64,000 bases of DNA from Lithospermum erythrorhizon (Eukaryota; Streptophyta; Magnoliopsida; Boraginales; Boraginaceae): positions 1-64,000 of the forward strand of contig JADFUC010001504.1 in the NCBI GenBank assembly GCA_019722365.1, given 5' to 3'. The notes below the pieces were generated by a model. That model ran no database searches, was not told the origin of the DNA, and was given only the letters and a program-made list of their open reading frames with translations. Position numbers and translations under genes: made by a program. This document shows positions 13,617 to 25,398 of this stretch, piece after piece. Every line of letters begins with the position of its first letter. Within the stretch, counting starts at the first letter, position 1.

Positions 13617-14300
13617 GTACTTCATTTTGTCTGTATTTCTTCTTCATCCTTATTGGTTTACTTATATGCAGTAATTTTTATCCATATAAATTAAATTAAA
13701 TGATTCAGTTCAAAATTTGACAGAATCTAAATTAACAAATCAATTATTTTCTCATATCTTTTGTAGTTCATCAAAATTCTTAAATTATTATTTGTTATTA
13801 ATTATTTTTGTCATTTGGTTTTTATCTTTGTCTAGTTTAATGTGAGTTTAGATGAATTTATAGGTTTACTATGGTGTGTTTGTTTGACAATTCTTCCTTT
13901 TATTTTATTTCAACATACACATACTTTTTGTTAGAGTTCGCCGCAATATTAAGGGGTGGGTGTAAGGTTGAAGATGATGTTTATTAGATTTTAATTAATT
14001 AAAATTTGATTAATTTATTAAATATTAGCTGTTAAGTATTTGTTATTTAAAATGACCCGTAAAGTGTAACATGTTAAAAATACATTTTGCCTTATGTTTA
14101 GGAGTTCGAATAGAAATCTCTTTTTCCAAAGTTTAGAAAATACCAGTCTTGTTGAAAGGTTGAAAATTTTAGGAATCTCGAATGAAATTTAACCTAATTC
14201 TTTGATCATTCATTATATATATTTACTTCCTCGATAAAATAAAAATAAAACATAGTTGAATAGTAATATTTACTAATTTTGGTTATATATATATTTAAAG
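13617..14300. other. Spacer or intron upstream of the defensin exon
   Basis: This is AT-rich sequence. A first exon with a signal peptide should lie somewhere here if the defensin gene is complete, but I could not find a convincing ATG followed by a hydrophobic stretch and a GT donor. The 3' end (ATATATATTTAAAG at 14,287-14,300) is a plausible intron acceptor. Confidence 0.4.
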
Positions 14301-14470
14301 GATTTGGTCCAGAGGCAGTGGAGGGAAGGACATGTCGGTCACCGAGCCAAAACTACAAAGGGTTTTGTATGGATAGCTCAAACTGTAGTAATATCTGCAA
14401 GTCTGAAGGATTTACTGTTGGTAAATGTTTAGGATTCTTGTTTCAATGCTTCTGCTTAAAGGATTGTTAA
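14301..14470 (+). CDS. Plant defensin (gamma-thionin fold), mature-peptide exon
   Basis: This exon encodes a 47-residue cysteine-rich peptide beginning RTCRSPSQNYKG and ending in Cys before a TAA stop. Its eight cysteines have the spacing C-X10-C-X5-C-X3-C-X9-C-X6-C-X1-C-X3-C. That is the classical plant defensin pattern forming four disulfides, with a gamma-core (GKC...QC) near the C terminus. Plant defensins are secreted peptides, mostly antifungal and membrane- or sphingolipid-directed; the exact target cannot be told from sequence. Family genes usually have an intron close to the signal-peptide cleavage site. Here an AG acceptor at 14,299-14,300 precedes the short linker FGPEAVEG, so this would be exon 2. 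Exon 1 was not found, so the gene may be a partial copy or have a long intron. The mature part has no break. Confidence 0.85.
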
Positions 14471-14565
14471 TATGTACTCCGGCATTACAAGTTATTACAT
14501 GAAGCATTCAGTATCGACAAAGTACCCTTACACTTTGTTATGATCCTATTGTGCTTGTTTTATGG

Positions 14566-14571
14566 AATAAA
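14566..14571 (+). terminator. Polyadenylation signal of the defensin gene
   Basis: A canonical AATAAA lies about 95 bases after the defensin stop codon, in a T-rich 3' UTR-like stretch. Spacing is normal for a plant mRNA end. Confidence 0.5.
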
Positions 14572-14599
14572 TGTTATTTTCTGATAAAGTCCAAACTGT

Positions 14600-15856
14600 T
14601 TTGAGAATGGTGTTTTATAATCTTGTGTTTAGTACTGAAGTTACTTTTTGGATAATATATGGCCGACATTTTGGGTCCCAGATGTAAATAGAAAATAAGT
14701 TCCTTATAAAAAATATTTTAATTTGTATAAATTATATTTTTATTAAAAATACGTGAAAAGGTACTATATTCAAAATTCAAATTACATGCCTTAAAAGTTG
14801 TGGAAACAAGTAGTTAATGACTAATTATACTAGTTATAATTCGTTTCCTAGTTAATTAATTGCCAAAATAATTTTTGAAAAATTTCAAATCAAAAATATT
14901 CGTCAGGAGTTTGGGATAAAAATCACAAATGTGAGGGGCGAAGTGGTGAGTGGGGCAGGGATGTGCAAGTCACGGACTCACGGTGACACAATGATGGCGC
15001 GTGTCAATTGACTCATATATGATTGCCCTTACAAATTGTTTAGGTATCACATTGATACAAGTTGTTTCAACATTAAATCAAATATACAAAATTTATACTC
15101 AATTACAATATAAACGATTTATAATATTAAATTGATTCAAATCATTTATATCATATTCAATTGAAGTTAAATCAAAATTAGTTTTGGTCTGAATCCATTA
15201 ATGAAAATTGTTATTACATTGATAAAAATTTAATTAACCAGTAATAAAGATTTCGTCAGAATAACTGTTCTCTATGGGTGAGAGTGTTGTGTCACATGTG
15301 ACACTTGGTTTACCACATTGTAGTCACGTTAGAGAAGTAAAAAAATAATGAAAGTAAAAATACACACCAAGATGGTAATTAAAATTTACCTACATATTTC
15401 TTTATTTAGAAAAATTTGTCCCCAAATTCTTTTTCTTGATTGAATTCCAAATTTTGCCCTTTTGTTAGTGGTTAAAGTTGAAGGGAGACGGCAACTTTTC
15501 AGGTTCATGGGGCAAATTCAAAATATGGATTATATGATGCTCAATTTGACAGGAATCACAGGATGATGATGAAGTTAGTTCGAGGATCAAAAGAAATTAA
15601 ACCTAAAAGAAAAACGAAGTACTATAAAATATAGGGAGTATAAATCGATTACTCGATACTCTAATTAAAAAATTGCTTTGCACCTTGAAGGCTTGAGAAA
15701 ATTAAACCATGTTTTATTTAAGAAGTATAACAAATTGAATAATGACTGGCAGCTCGAACTGAATTTCCTCAATGTATTTATCTCCTGGAATTCTTGAACT
15801 AATTTGACAAACATAGAAATATTGGTCACCCTTTCGTGACAAAATTCTTCATATAC
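14600..15856. other. Spacer between defensin and SKS gene
   Basis: No gene is visible. It contains the small palindrome GTCACATGTGAC (about 15,291) in AT-rich DNA. The part next to 15,856 is presumably the 3' UTR of the minus-strand SKS gene. Confidence 0.5.
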
Positions 15857-18800
15857 TCAGAGAGGTCTAGTGTGTCTCCCTTTAGCTTTCCCACAAAGAA
15901 GAGCATTCTTTGGAATTGGATACTCATCTCTCCATGAATGTGCTGGAGAATATACCCTTAGGTAGAATTGTTGTCCTAGATATTGTCTTGCCCAATTCTC
16001 AGATCTTATGTTCCACATTCCCACATTGTCCAATGCTATGTAAATTGCTGTCCATGATTTTGGGTAAACCTGAAATTTAAGAAAATGGTTTTAGATATAC
16101 TTTCGACAAAGTTTTCCGCAGGTTGTCGAGGCCTAACGCAATACTGAAATAAAGTCTGTTTGCTGGATGAAGTGCTTTGCGGAAATAAGGTCATTTTGGT
16201 TTTGGTTTTGAGATGGGGTGCTTTTGGGAAATTACATGGCATTGGATGAGTGAATCTAAGAACTTCATGGAGTCGTACCTTCTCTTGTTGAACCTGAATC
16301 TGAAAATTAGCTGTTGTCCATTGCCCTCCGTCCATACTGTTGATGTGATCAGTTTTTAAGATAAGTAGAAAATTAAATCTTATATAAATTGTCATGTTTG
16401 CAATGAACTTACCCAACAACAAAGAAGGAGTAGCCATCAATATGCCAAGATTGGACAGTGTCCTCCCAGTTCTGGAAAACAATCTCAGCAAATGATCGAA
16501 AATCAGCATGCATGACAGAGCTTGATAGGTATCCACTTCCATAGTTTGGTCTATCATTCACGTTGTCACCAATTAAGTGGGAATCTCATGAGCTTTAATG
16601 GCGGGAAAGCCCGACAGCATACCTCCTTTTTCCGTTGATAAAACGTGCAGTGTTGGCAACGATGATTGTCCTGGCAGGCTTAATCATTCCATAGTGGTAT
16701 GATCCTTGTGGATTAGGCCGAGGACCACTCGCCGTAAGGTTCCGTCTATGTATTTAAGATTAAGCATAAGAAGTACTTGAGATTCATATTACAAGAAAGG
16801 CGGAATTGAATTTGTCACACAATATATTAGGCATTGGATTTACCGGATTGTTCTGGCCTGATAGAGAGACGAGGCAATCTGAGTAGTTGGACCAGCCGGG
16901 GGACGACCATAAACCTTTCTGTTCGAATTACTGTAATGGAGAATGGAAGATGCAGTGAGCACCCGAGAAGTGAATCGAGTGGAAACGACTATGTAGTAGT
17001 CTTTCGGAGCCTGATTAGCCGTGACAAGTACAGAGTACGATTGACCAAGATGAACATCCAGGGAAGAGTATGAGTTTTGAAGAGTGTGGGATCCTTCAAC
17101 TTCCACTAGTTTCATCAAATGCCCTTGGATTCTGAAGTTGATTGATGTTGTAAGCCCAACATTTGATATCCTAAACCTATATGTCTTACCTGCAGATAAC
17201 AAACACGAAGATCAAGTAAGTCGAGGAAATCAATTAAACAAGCAGACTGACTATATTGTTATCTACATTTCATAATGAATAAGCTAATTGCCCTCAGAAT
17301 TTTAAACTACTGTACCTGGCTGAACTGTAAATGTGTAGCCATTCGACCCACGACCATTAATCAGAAGTCCATCAGGGAATGGAAGATCATGTCCACTACT
17401 CAAGATATACTCCAATTGCTGCAAGCAAAGATCATTTTCAATATAATCATAATTATCGTCGTGGAAGTTCTATAATGCCAGAATTGATCGTCGTTTAGTA
17501 CTTAAGCATTCTTACCCTGTGACTTCTTTTGTACCAGTCTCCAGCCAGTAAGCTGAAATCGCCAGCCGGAGGAGGGAATGGGACGGGGATACGCGGACGG
17601 CTTGCAATTGTTATAGAACCAAAACCTCCAGCAGCCTTATGCATTCTAAATGAGGGGAAATAGAAATAGGTACCAATCTGGTCCTTTGCTTGAAGGATGT
17701 AAGTGAAATTTTTCCCTGGTGGAATTGGACAGGTGGTACCCTGAACCCCATCCTGCCAAGAGTTCCTCCTCTGCTGTAAGCCATTCCTGAAAGAGAAAAA
17801 CTCAATATATATTAATCAAACTACTACATTGCATAATAAAATTGTAAGTTCCTTGAACAGTCAGGTCATATTAATAAAACCAGAGGTAGAATATTATTTT
17901 TTCAATGCTTATAACAGGAACTGGGAATGGGCATGTTGCATAAGCGCAAATCTTTATGCACGATCCATATAAAAAACATTATTTGTGTATATATTACTAA
18001 GGACTTATCTGCATATTACTGAAGTCTAGTGTACATATTACTCGGTCTAACATTAGTACATTAGTGAAGATTAATGCAAACGTTACTCACTCTAACATTA
18101 GCCACGAATAATACACAAATTATTCAATGCATTTAAATCCAATACAAATATTATTCAGGATTAATATAAATATTGCTCAAGAGACTTATGTACCATGCAT
18201 AAATGTTGGTTTATAAAACCCATGAACCAGTCCAAATGCCTTGTTCATAGCCTAAACTAGCAGATCCTGTTATGAGTTGGCAACATTATTGAACGAGCAG
18301 AACAACATCACTAAATTGGCTGTGGTCAAAATTCTCGTACATTACAATAAACAATTACCATTAACTCCTAATTGCCAGGGATCATAGATCTATCACGTGA
18401 GGATCCAAATTATGCATCTTTGAATTGAGAGTCTGATCCATTTGATTAATTTGATGAAAAATAATAAGCTGTACCATTTATATTAAATAATAAGCTGACA
18501 AAATATGTAGATCCTAGTACCTATCAATTGATTGAAGGCCTTATCGTGTATCAGACAAATCTTATCCACGAGATTTCCTATAAAATTTTCTCCTATCACT
18601 TTATTAAATATAGAGATTACCTTTTAACTTTTACACAAAACCAAATTTCCTATTTTATTCCCTATTTACTATCAATAAAATGCAAATAATAGCAACAATT
18701 CCATTTAAAAAATATTTCATAATAATTAAATTAAATTTTTCATAATATAATTAAAGTAATTTATATATCACTATTGTTACTCGAAATAAAACACCAATTA

Positions 18801-20248
18801 ATAAGTTCTTGAAGTTAAATTTAAAAATCAAATACTAAATAATACTATTAATGACAAAAATTCAACTAATTAAATAAAAATTAGATTATTAATAATTTCA
18901 TACTCAGTATATTACTACATAGTACATACATATATATAGCTACCGTATATTACTTTTTGCTTCAAAAATCAACGATGTTGAAATCATTAAAGAACCAACC
19001 GGCAATTACCACGAGGCGTACACAAGCGGAAAAAAATTGGTGGGCCCAATTTAATTTGAGTAATCTAAGTTTGTCACTTTTTTTGATGAAGTTCGAACAT
19101 CCTTTTCCTATATTAGAGATTGGGAATAGTTCGAACATGCTACTTGAAGTGTCTAAATAGACCCCTATATTCACTATACATGAAAGTTATCAATTGGAAG
19201 TTGTACAGGGATATAGGATCACAATGTCATTCTTTAAAGTTTAAACATAATAATTGTAAAACAAAGCATTTATTGAGCGATATCAATATGCAATAGTACG
19301 AAGCATTTATTGAGTAATATGCAATTCCACAAAACATCAGGGACAAAATAATGAATATCATACGTCAGATATGTCAACGTAGCGCCGCTCAAGACGGCGT
19401 TACCCATCACCACCTGGCAGAACCGAGACGGCTTCGATGCGTCCACAGAATACCACCCCATACACAATGAATTCCAACATATCCGATTCAAGAACAATTA
19501 TCATGTTGTAAATTAAATTTGGTTTGATTGTATTTAGGAAAAACCATGTCCCCTGTCTTCACAGAAAGTTCTTCCTATTTGATTTTTAATGGTCCAAATT
19601 AACAAATAAAATATCTTAATTGAGACATATAAATTTGATTCAAATAAAAAATTATCATATTGATAAATGATAACAACTTACATAAAAATACTAGAATATG
19701 ACATACATTTTCATCAAATCATATATAACATATAAATATAATAGAATTAATCTTTTAAAGCATCAAATTCAAAATTAAACAATTTTTAAAGTTCAGCAGA
19801 TCTGAACAGTACCAGCTCACAAAACAAAGTGATCTAGATATTTCATCTTGAATCCAACAAAAACTTACCAAGAAATGAGAAATGGCTCATTCAAATGATT
19901 ATGAACACTGATAATCAAGTTGTCATTGGTCACACAGCTGATCTGTGGCCCTGGAAACATCCCATTGATCAAAATCCCCTGCACAAACACATACATTTTC
20001 TCATTTCTACTCAGATTTATTTATTCCAAGAACACATTTTCTGCATTGCCATTTTAACAAAATGTACCAAAAATAAATGAATTTGGTTTTTTTTGTTTTA
20101 CCTGCTGTTTGACACCCAGAGGGTAGATATTGCCATAGGTGACTTTCCAATTGTAGAACCTATAAGGGTCTTCACCATTGACACAATGCAGAAGAAAAAG
20201 CAATGAGACAACCTTAATGAGAGAATTCAAAATCTTGTACCCTCCCAT
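15857..20248 (-). CDS. SKU5-similar (SKS) multicopper-oxidase homologue, probably damaged
   Basis: Exons read on the minus strand: 20,248-20,102; 19,978-19,869; 17,786-17,516; 17,418-17,316; 17,189-16,844; 16,745-16,413 (problem near 16,551-16,622); 16,336-16,279; 16,069-15,857. Splice sites are GT-AG and the phases of exons 1-5 agree. The start chosen is AAAAATGGG at 20,248; an upstream in-frame ATG at 20,275 is possible. Residues 1-25 form a signal peptide, followed by DPYRFYNWKVTYG, which begins the first cupredoxin domain. Family landmarks are WNGLQQRRNSWQDG, AAGGFGSI, GKTYRFRISNVG, SWHIDGYSFFVVG and DNVGMWNIRSENW. The copper-ligand histidines of ascorbate oxidase are replaced (WNG for WHG, YFYFPS for the WxHxH motif), as is known for SKS proteins, which act in cell-wall expansion and pollen tubes and are probably not oxidases. 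About 35 conserved residues are missing or interrupted by stops in exon 6, and exon 7 lacks the DAVxRC-type segment. It may be a recent pseudogene or an assembly-error victim. Confidence 0.85.
19270..19500 (-). other. Unrecognised coding-like fragment inside SKS intron 2
   Basis: SKS intron 2 is about 2.08 kb, far longer than the other introns of this gene (about 75-210 bases). Inside it, the minus strand reads an open 75-codon stretch whose centre (SVDASKPSRFCQVVMGN, about 19,390-19,440) is GC-richer than the surrounding intron. A short duplication, GCATTTATTGAG (about 19,267 and 19,303), sits at one edge. I do not recognise the protein. It could be a captured gene fragment or part of a transposon. 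Confidence 0.3.
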
Positions 20249-20478
20249 TTTTGTTCTCAACTTTTTCTTAAACAAAAGGTTTACACCTTTCTTGAAATAA
20301 GTACTTCAAGAATGAAGAAAGAGAGATATTTAGATCGAAAGTGAGTTAACTTTTACATGTGATTTGTAGATTGTAAAAAGAAAACAAAAAAATGGGGAGT
20401 GGAGAAAGAGAGTTGAAGGAATCAGAGCTTTTGGCTTTTGAGTTTGTCAGTTTGGAATGAGAGCTGAGGGAGAGACAA

Positions 20479-20487
20479 TATTATAAA
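20479..20487 (-). promoter_or_regulatory. Candidate TATA box of the SKS gene
   Basis: On the minus strand CTTTATAATATT lies about 235 bases upstream of the chosen ATG, followed by a CT-rich leader (CTCTCCCTCAGCTCTC). This is a plausible plant core promoter with a pyrimidine-rich 5' UTR. It is position-based only. Confidence 0.35.
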
Positions 20488-20882
20488 GAGAGAAGGAAAG
20501 CTCAAGCCCGCGTAAACGTCATTGCGAGATTAGTGGTCATAATGAGTAATGACTATTGTGTCCGCATCACGTGCTTGTGTGTCTGGCATGGTAACATTCA
20601 CGATGGGGGCGCTTAATGTGTTAACATTTATGTAGAAGCTAACAACATGACTCTTAAGAAAGCTACCCATATCGACGGCAGAATGTGAAATAACCTTTGC
20701 ACTTAGAACTCTCAATGAGCATCAATTACGCTTATTGCTCCATCTAAGATATCAAAGCTTTTTACTGATTTTGAATAATTGAAATGAGATTGAGATAATT
20801 GAGAATGAAATTGGTTGTTTAATTATTTATTGAATGTAATCAGTTAGTCCTTAAATGCTACTTTCAATTTTCCTATTAATGC
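20488..20882. other. SKS upstream region, no gene seen
   Basis: This is the putative promoter-proximal region of the minus-strand SKS gene. A 61-codon minus-strand ORF (20,530-20,715) shows no recognisable motif. The region ends where LINE reverse-transcriptase similarity begins. Confidence 0.4.
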
Positions 20883-21262
20883 CTCGCCACTTCTATTAGC
20901 CTGTGTAATATTATTGCAAAAAGTTGTCTGTGAAGTGTTGGATAATAGGTTACGTCATATTCTTATGTCTATTATCTCGGAAACTCAAAGTGGTTTTCTC
21001 CCTAGTCGTATAATCTTTGATAATGTTTTGATTTCTCATGAGGTCTTGCAATTTTTGAATACCAATAAGAGAGGTAAAAGTAGCTCTATGTCTCTTAAAC
21101 TTGACACAAAGACGCATTTAATACCATCGAATAGAAGCATATGGTAGAAAGTTGGGCTTCTATGATGTTTGACAGATAATGCATGGTTTCTCTCCTATTT
21201 CATAGTTTTCATTGAACGGATCACCAAGAGGCTATCAAAGCAACAAGAACCTGGGATTCAGT
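20883..21262 (+). pseudogene. LINE (L1-type) reverse transcriptase, 5' part
   Basis: Fragments in successive frames read SISLCNIIAK, then VLDNRLRHILMSIISETQSG and LPSRIIFDNVLISHEVLQF, then LKLD followed after a frameshift by AFNTIE and KLGFYDV, and finally LNGSPRGY. These match the start of plant L1-type ORF2 reverse transcriptase in the right order. At least two frameshifts and stops make it nonfunctional. Similarity stops at about 21,262, inside the segment that normally leads to the RQGDPLSPYLF motif. That motif resumes at 25,202, so the LINE is split by the copia element in between. Confidence 0.8.
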
Positions 21263-22321
21263 ATCACAGAACTCTCACACCAGATAACGAATACAAAGCT
21301 ATATGTTCACTGCATGTGTGCCTCTGCAGATTTATACTACACCACAGAGTATCATACAATATATCCTAATACCACCCCTCAAGCCGAGAAAGACGATCAT
21401 AAACGCCTCTTAACTCAGAAAGAAAATCAAACTAACGCTTCCAAGAGAAACACGGTAAGGGCAATAACTCTTTGGACGGCAGAAAGATCCACTTAAAGAA
21501 ATGACACCCACTTCAACGCGTTTCAGACGCTCACGAACACCAAACTGTCATCACACCCGAAATTGCATTTCATGCCAGGCGACGAATCCAAGACTTCCAG
21601 GAGACCTTTCAACCAAATAAGTTCACAAGCGACGCCAGCCCATGGCCCTATATCAAGTTTCCGGACGACGAGCAACAAAGGACTTGCTTCTGACTTCCAA
21701 GAAATAGAGAATCACCCAAATACACGTGCCCAACCCATTGCATCGTCAACAGAAGAAAAAGAATTCAGTCTAATCTCAATCATACTAACCGGTTACCTCA
21801 AGATCACAATGCAAAGAATACCAGATCATGATACTGACACTCAGAGTAAAATTGGCCCAATGATCAATCCTTCTGGGTAATGTAACGACCAGACAATAAA
21901 GAACCGCTGGGCGGACACATCCGGCGAGTAAGCATGGGGCTGAGTAAACGCTTCCCACCAACCGCCCGTAACGCTCAATATCCCCAAATAACGGGCTCTC
22001 TCGAATCCAGCCAATGATGGTTCCGCTTCTGAATGGGAAAGGAGTGTGTTTAGCACCCAAAGGCAGCCTTAAATACTATCTAGAGTATATTTCCTACTGA
22101 CTCTGGGAAAGAGCACTCTTCTCAAGGCTACGGGCAACTTCGATTCCAAGGAAATACTTAAGAGGACCAAGGTCCTTCATATGAAAACAAGAGCTCAAAT
22201 ATTCTTTGAAAGAGAGTAACGCAAATAAATTGTTCCTGCATAGAATAAGATCATCAACATACACAAGCATTACTAATCAGCATTATCATAAGGACCAAGC
22301 TGGCAGAGAGAATAATCAGAG

Positions 22322-22910
22322 CTAATTTAACGGAAACCAACGCAGTAGACAACTTAGAAAACCAACATCGGCTACTGCTTCAACCTTACTGGAGAAGTCG
22401 ACACACCTCTCCGGGTCGACTGGTAACCCCGCGGTACCCGCATATACCTCTCTTCTCTCCGTAAGATTCATGAGAAATGCATTATGAACATCCATCTGAT
22501 GCAACTCCCAGCTTCTGCAAGAACACAAGAAAAGCTCGAACAAGAACTATCTTTAAGCATCGGTGCAAAAGTCTGCAGTTAATACCTTCAACTTGATGAT
22601 TACCGAAAACCACAAGACGAGCCTTATATCTCTCCACACTGCCATCAGAATTATATTTCACCTTGTACACCCAACGACTACCGGAAGCTTACCAAAGCGG
22701 AAGAGATTCCATACGCCACGCATTATCCTCCAAAGCCCAATCTCATTAGCCATGGCTTTTTCGCCATTCCGATCACTCATTGGTACCAGCAAGTCGGTTC
22801 TACACCGCATGAACGAAATGATAGGATAAAGAGTACCGGTAACCGAAATGAGGCTAAAATCTGGCGGGAACGGAGGCCTGGGCGAGGCCTTTAGGGAGTG
22901 ATTCCCCACC
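22322..22910 (-). pseudogene. Copia reverse transcriptase (and preceding linker), broken
   Basis: In minus-strand order, pieces in shifting frames read YPIISFMRC, EKAMANEIG, then [20 protein letters not shown] (from 22,670) and, after a frameshift, [13 protein letters not shown] (about 22,505). These are the standard opening blocks of the copia reverse transcriptase. The catalytic YVDD region is not recognisable further downstream. It is not functional as read. Confidence 0.8.
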
Positions 22911-23389
22911 CCGACACTAACCTCCGGGGCCTCCCCAAACAGAGTGCTCGTTTGTCACTCTGCCTTTGGCATCGGTCACTGATAAATGGGCTTCTGCTTA
23001 ATACCTTGATGAAGCTCGCCACTATCAAGGCTATCCGACATCTCACACCTTCATCTCTAACCGAATTCAAGCAATTTCAAAAAACAGCATAGTGGGGGAG
23101 CAAACATAAGGCACAAATAAATAGAAAGGCGTGTTAAGAAAAAACACAGCCAACCCGACCATTTTGTCAGGAGTACCAACACAGATGTTTGAAAGACAAC
23201 GCCATTACAGAAAATAATCAATGAGACAAGAAAATTCACAAGCACTATCATTACCACGCACAAATTGAACCTTCGAATTAAATTGAAGATCAATCATGGG
23301 CTGAAATCAAGAAGTACCGAAACACTGGTTTTAATAACCAATAAAATATCCATACGCATGTGAATAATCGTCACAGTTTAAAATAACGA

Positions 23390-23530
23390 GCACCACAAGA
23401 CGACACAAGCATTTATATGGTCCCCAAACATCACAATGAATCAATTCAAACTTAATACTTAATTACTTTTATGGGTACTAACTGGAAACGACTCTCTAGT
23501 ATGCTTAGCTTGATGACAGGTAGTACAAGC
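23390..23530 (-). pseudogene. Copia integrase start (HHCC zinc finger), broken
   Basis: The minus strand reads CTTCHQAKHTRESFPVST and then, after a frame change, text matching the family's ELIHCDVWGPY block. This is the second half of the HHCC zinc finger followed by the start of the integrase core. The remaining DDE residues cannot be followed because of frameshifts. Confidence 0.65.
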
Positions 23531-23942
23531 TTTATTCAAAAGACTGTGTCTAGATCACAATATCTTAGCACGGATGGCCAAATCTCCGATGCCACTCCGG
23601 GAGGTGCTTGCCTCGAAGAACACGCAGAAAGTTTCAAGTCCGTGTATTTTCCGAAATAGTATACGTCCGCCCCGACATTCACCCACCGAAAGTCCTTCTA
23701 ACGATGGTCCCGAATAAAGTAAACATTCTTAGCAAACCGAACCAACACAATCAATATCCTCAACTAACCGAGACACGCACATTAAACTCAGCTTAAGCCG
23801 TGCACATATATAAGACACATGTAATTTCAACTAAGAGAGACAAATGGGAACAGAACTAACACCAGAATGTCCGGAAGTCCCACTGATTCGGCATGTAACC
23901 AACATCGACAACCTATCAAAGAAACCCAGAATACGGGTGAGG

Positions 23943-23963
23943 TGCACCCGTATCAATGATCCA
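23943..23963 (-). pseudogene. Copia aspartic protease motif
   Basis: The minus strand reads WIIDTGA, the DTG active-site motif of copia protease. It lies 5' of the integrase on the sense strand, as the copia order requires. Flanking protease sequence is too decayed to bound. Confidence 0.6.
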
Positions 23964-25201
23964 AGGAGACAGAACGCACTCATTAAGACGATCATCAGAG
24001 GAGTTTCGCATCACCGACAAGCTTAAAACAAATTATGTTATCACAGGTCGACAACCCAAATAGCCCCACCTCGCGGGTTTGAAACCCATTGCTTCGGGAG
24101 AATTTGCAATACTAGTGAATGCATGCACTTTAGGGCGAAAGGCCCTACAGCCAGCACTGGGAGGCGAAACTTGAATGTTCATGGCCATAACCTCATCACG
24201 AACATGGTCAACAGATACCTGATTATTCAAATTGCTCCCGATTTGTAGCATAGTTTGATAAAGACGATCAAGTGGTGGGTGCTGGAGGATCCCGAGCCAA
24301 TAAAGTGTAATTTAGTATTCCTAAGCAAATCCACATTAATCCCATAAAGAAAAATTATGAGACATCATTTCCAAATGTTTCGCCCAAATTACATGCACAC
24401 AAACCACAGATTTGAGCTGGTGGGAATCTCCAAGTATTCAAGAATAGACATTGTTCGAGATCGCTATTATTCGCCATCAATGCCACAGTTGTTGCTTTCG
24501 AGTCCCACACCACAACAAATCAAGCTTCAGAGAACAATCCACAAAGTGGCGAGCTTCTTCATAATACGGAAGAAGTCTTTTCTGGTAAAGGATCAATGGT
24601 ACGTTGGTAATCCAATCAACCAACATAGCCTCGAACACATGCCTAATCCAACAAGTTACAGAACATCCAGAAATTGGGGAATAAATAATTCCCCGTAATA
24701 AAACCCAAATTTCCGTGTGATAGCAAGAGATAAACGTAAGAGACTAGACCATATGGCTTTGATTATCGCTTAGAATCGAGATAATACGGGACGAGACATC
24801 ACTGGGGTTGCAGGGCGATCACTTGCTGGGCGGATCATACTGGCGTGCTAGATTTCGCTTCAGCCATGATGACAAGAACGAAAGTGGGTGATTTCTAAGT
24901 TAAATCTGCAAGTTTGCTTCAAATTATTTGAAGAGGAGCAAACCAAACTGGATGACCTCACCACGTGGCCAAATCAAGAACAATCTTCAAGTTGGCTAAT
25001 TAATGACTATGGAAGCAGAGGCACAAAAAATATGGATGATGGGCGCTAGGTCAGAACAGTGAACCTGAGAGAAAAATTATGCCCTAGCCTTATTTAGAGA
25101 ATACATAGTTACATACAACACAGATTTAATCTAACGGGCTCCTACTACACAAGCCCATAGATTTATACTACAACATAATATATCATACAATATATCCTAA
25201 T

Positions 25202-25330
25202 AGGATCCCTTTGTCTTCCTACTTCTTTTTGTTATGTAGAAGGGCTTACGAGCATACTACCAGAGGCTTAAGGAAAGAAAAAGGTCGATCAGTGTAAAAA
25301 TTAGTGTCTAGTGTCGTGTTCTTAAACGTA
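25202..25330 (+). pseudogene. LINE reverse transcriptase, continuation after the copia insertion
   Basis: Allowing one or two missing bases, the sequence reads GDP-LS-YFFLLC-EGLTSIL, the block that follows LNGSPRGY in plant L1 reverse transcriptases. It directly continues the fragment ending at 21,262. Stops follow after about 40 codons. The junction lost a few bases, and no clean target-site duplication is visible. Confidence 0.7.
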
Positions 25331-25398
25331 TAACTGAGTTCTAAACATAACGGATATCAATCCTTAACGCTTTTTACGGATTGTACAAAAACAATAAA

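Larger units (their letters stand above)
21263..25201 (-). mobile_element. Decayed Ty1/copia retrotransposon inserted in a LINE
   Basis: Copia domains occur on the minus strand in canonical order: protease (WIIDTGA, 23,963-23,943), the HHCC and start of integrase (about 23,525-23,390) and reverse transcriptase (about 22,910-22,322). Both ends share a motif: GATTTATACTAC ... ATCATACAATATATCCTAAT at 21,330-21,366 and about 25,154-25,200, taken as short LTR remnants. A purine-rich GAGGGGTGGT borders the left LTR as a polypurine tract should. A PBS-like string (ATGGCTTTGATTATC, about 24,752-24,770) resembles the complement of the iMet PBS. Gag is hard to read. Many frameshifts make it inactive. 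Confidence 0.75.

Noticed and set aside
16036..16557. 173-codon minus-strand ORF as a separate gene
   Set aside because: It runs through two SKS exons in mixed frames and across two introns; the true SKS frames explain the conservation.
16834..17073. Plus-strand ORF of 79 codons
   Set aside because: It is the antisense of SKS exon 5.
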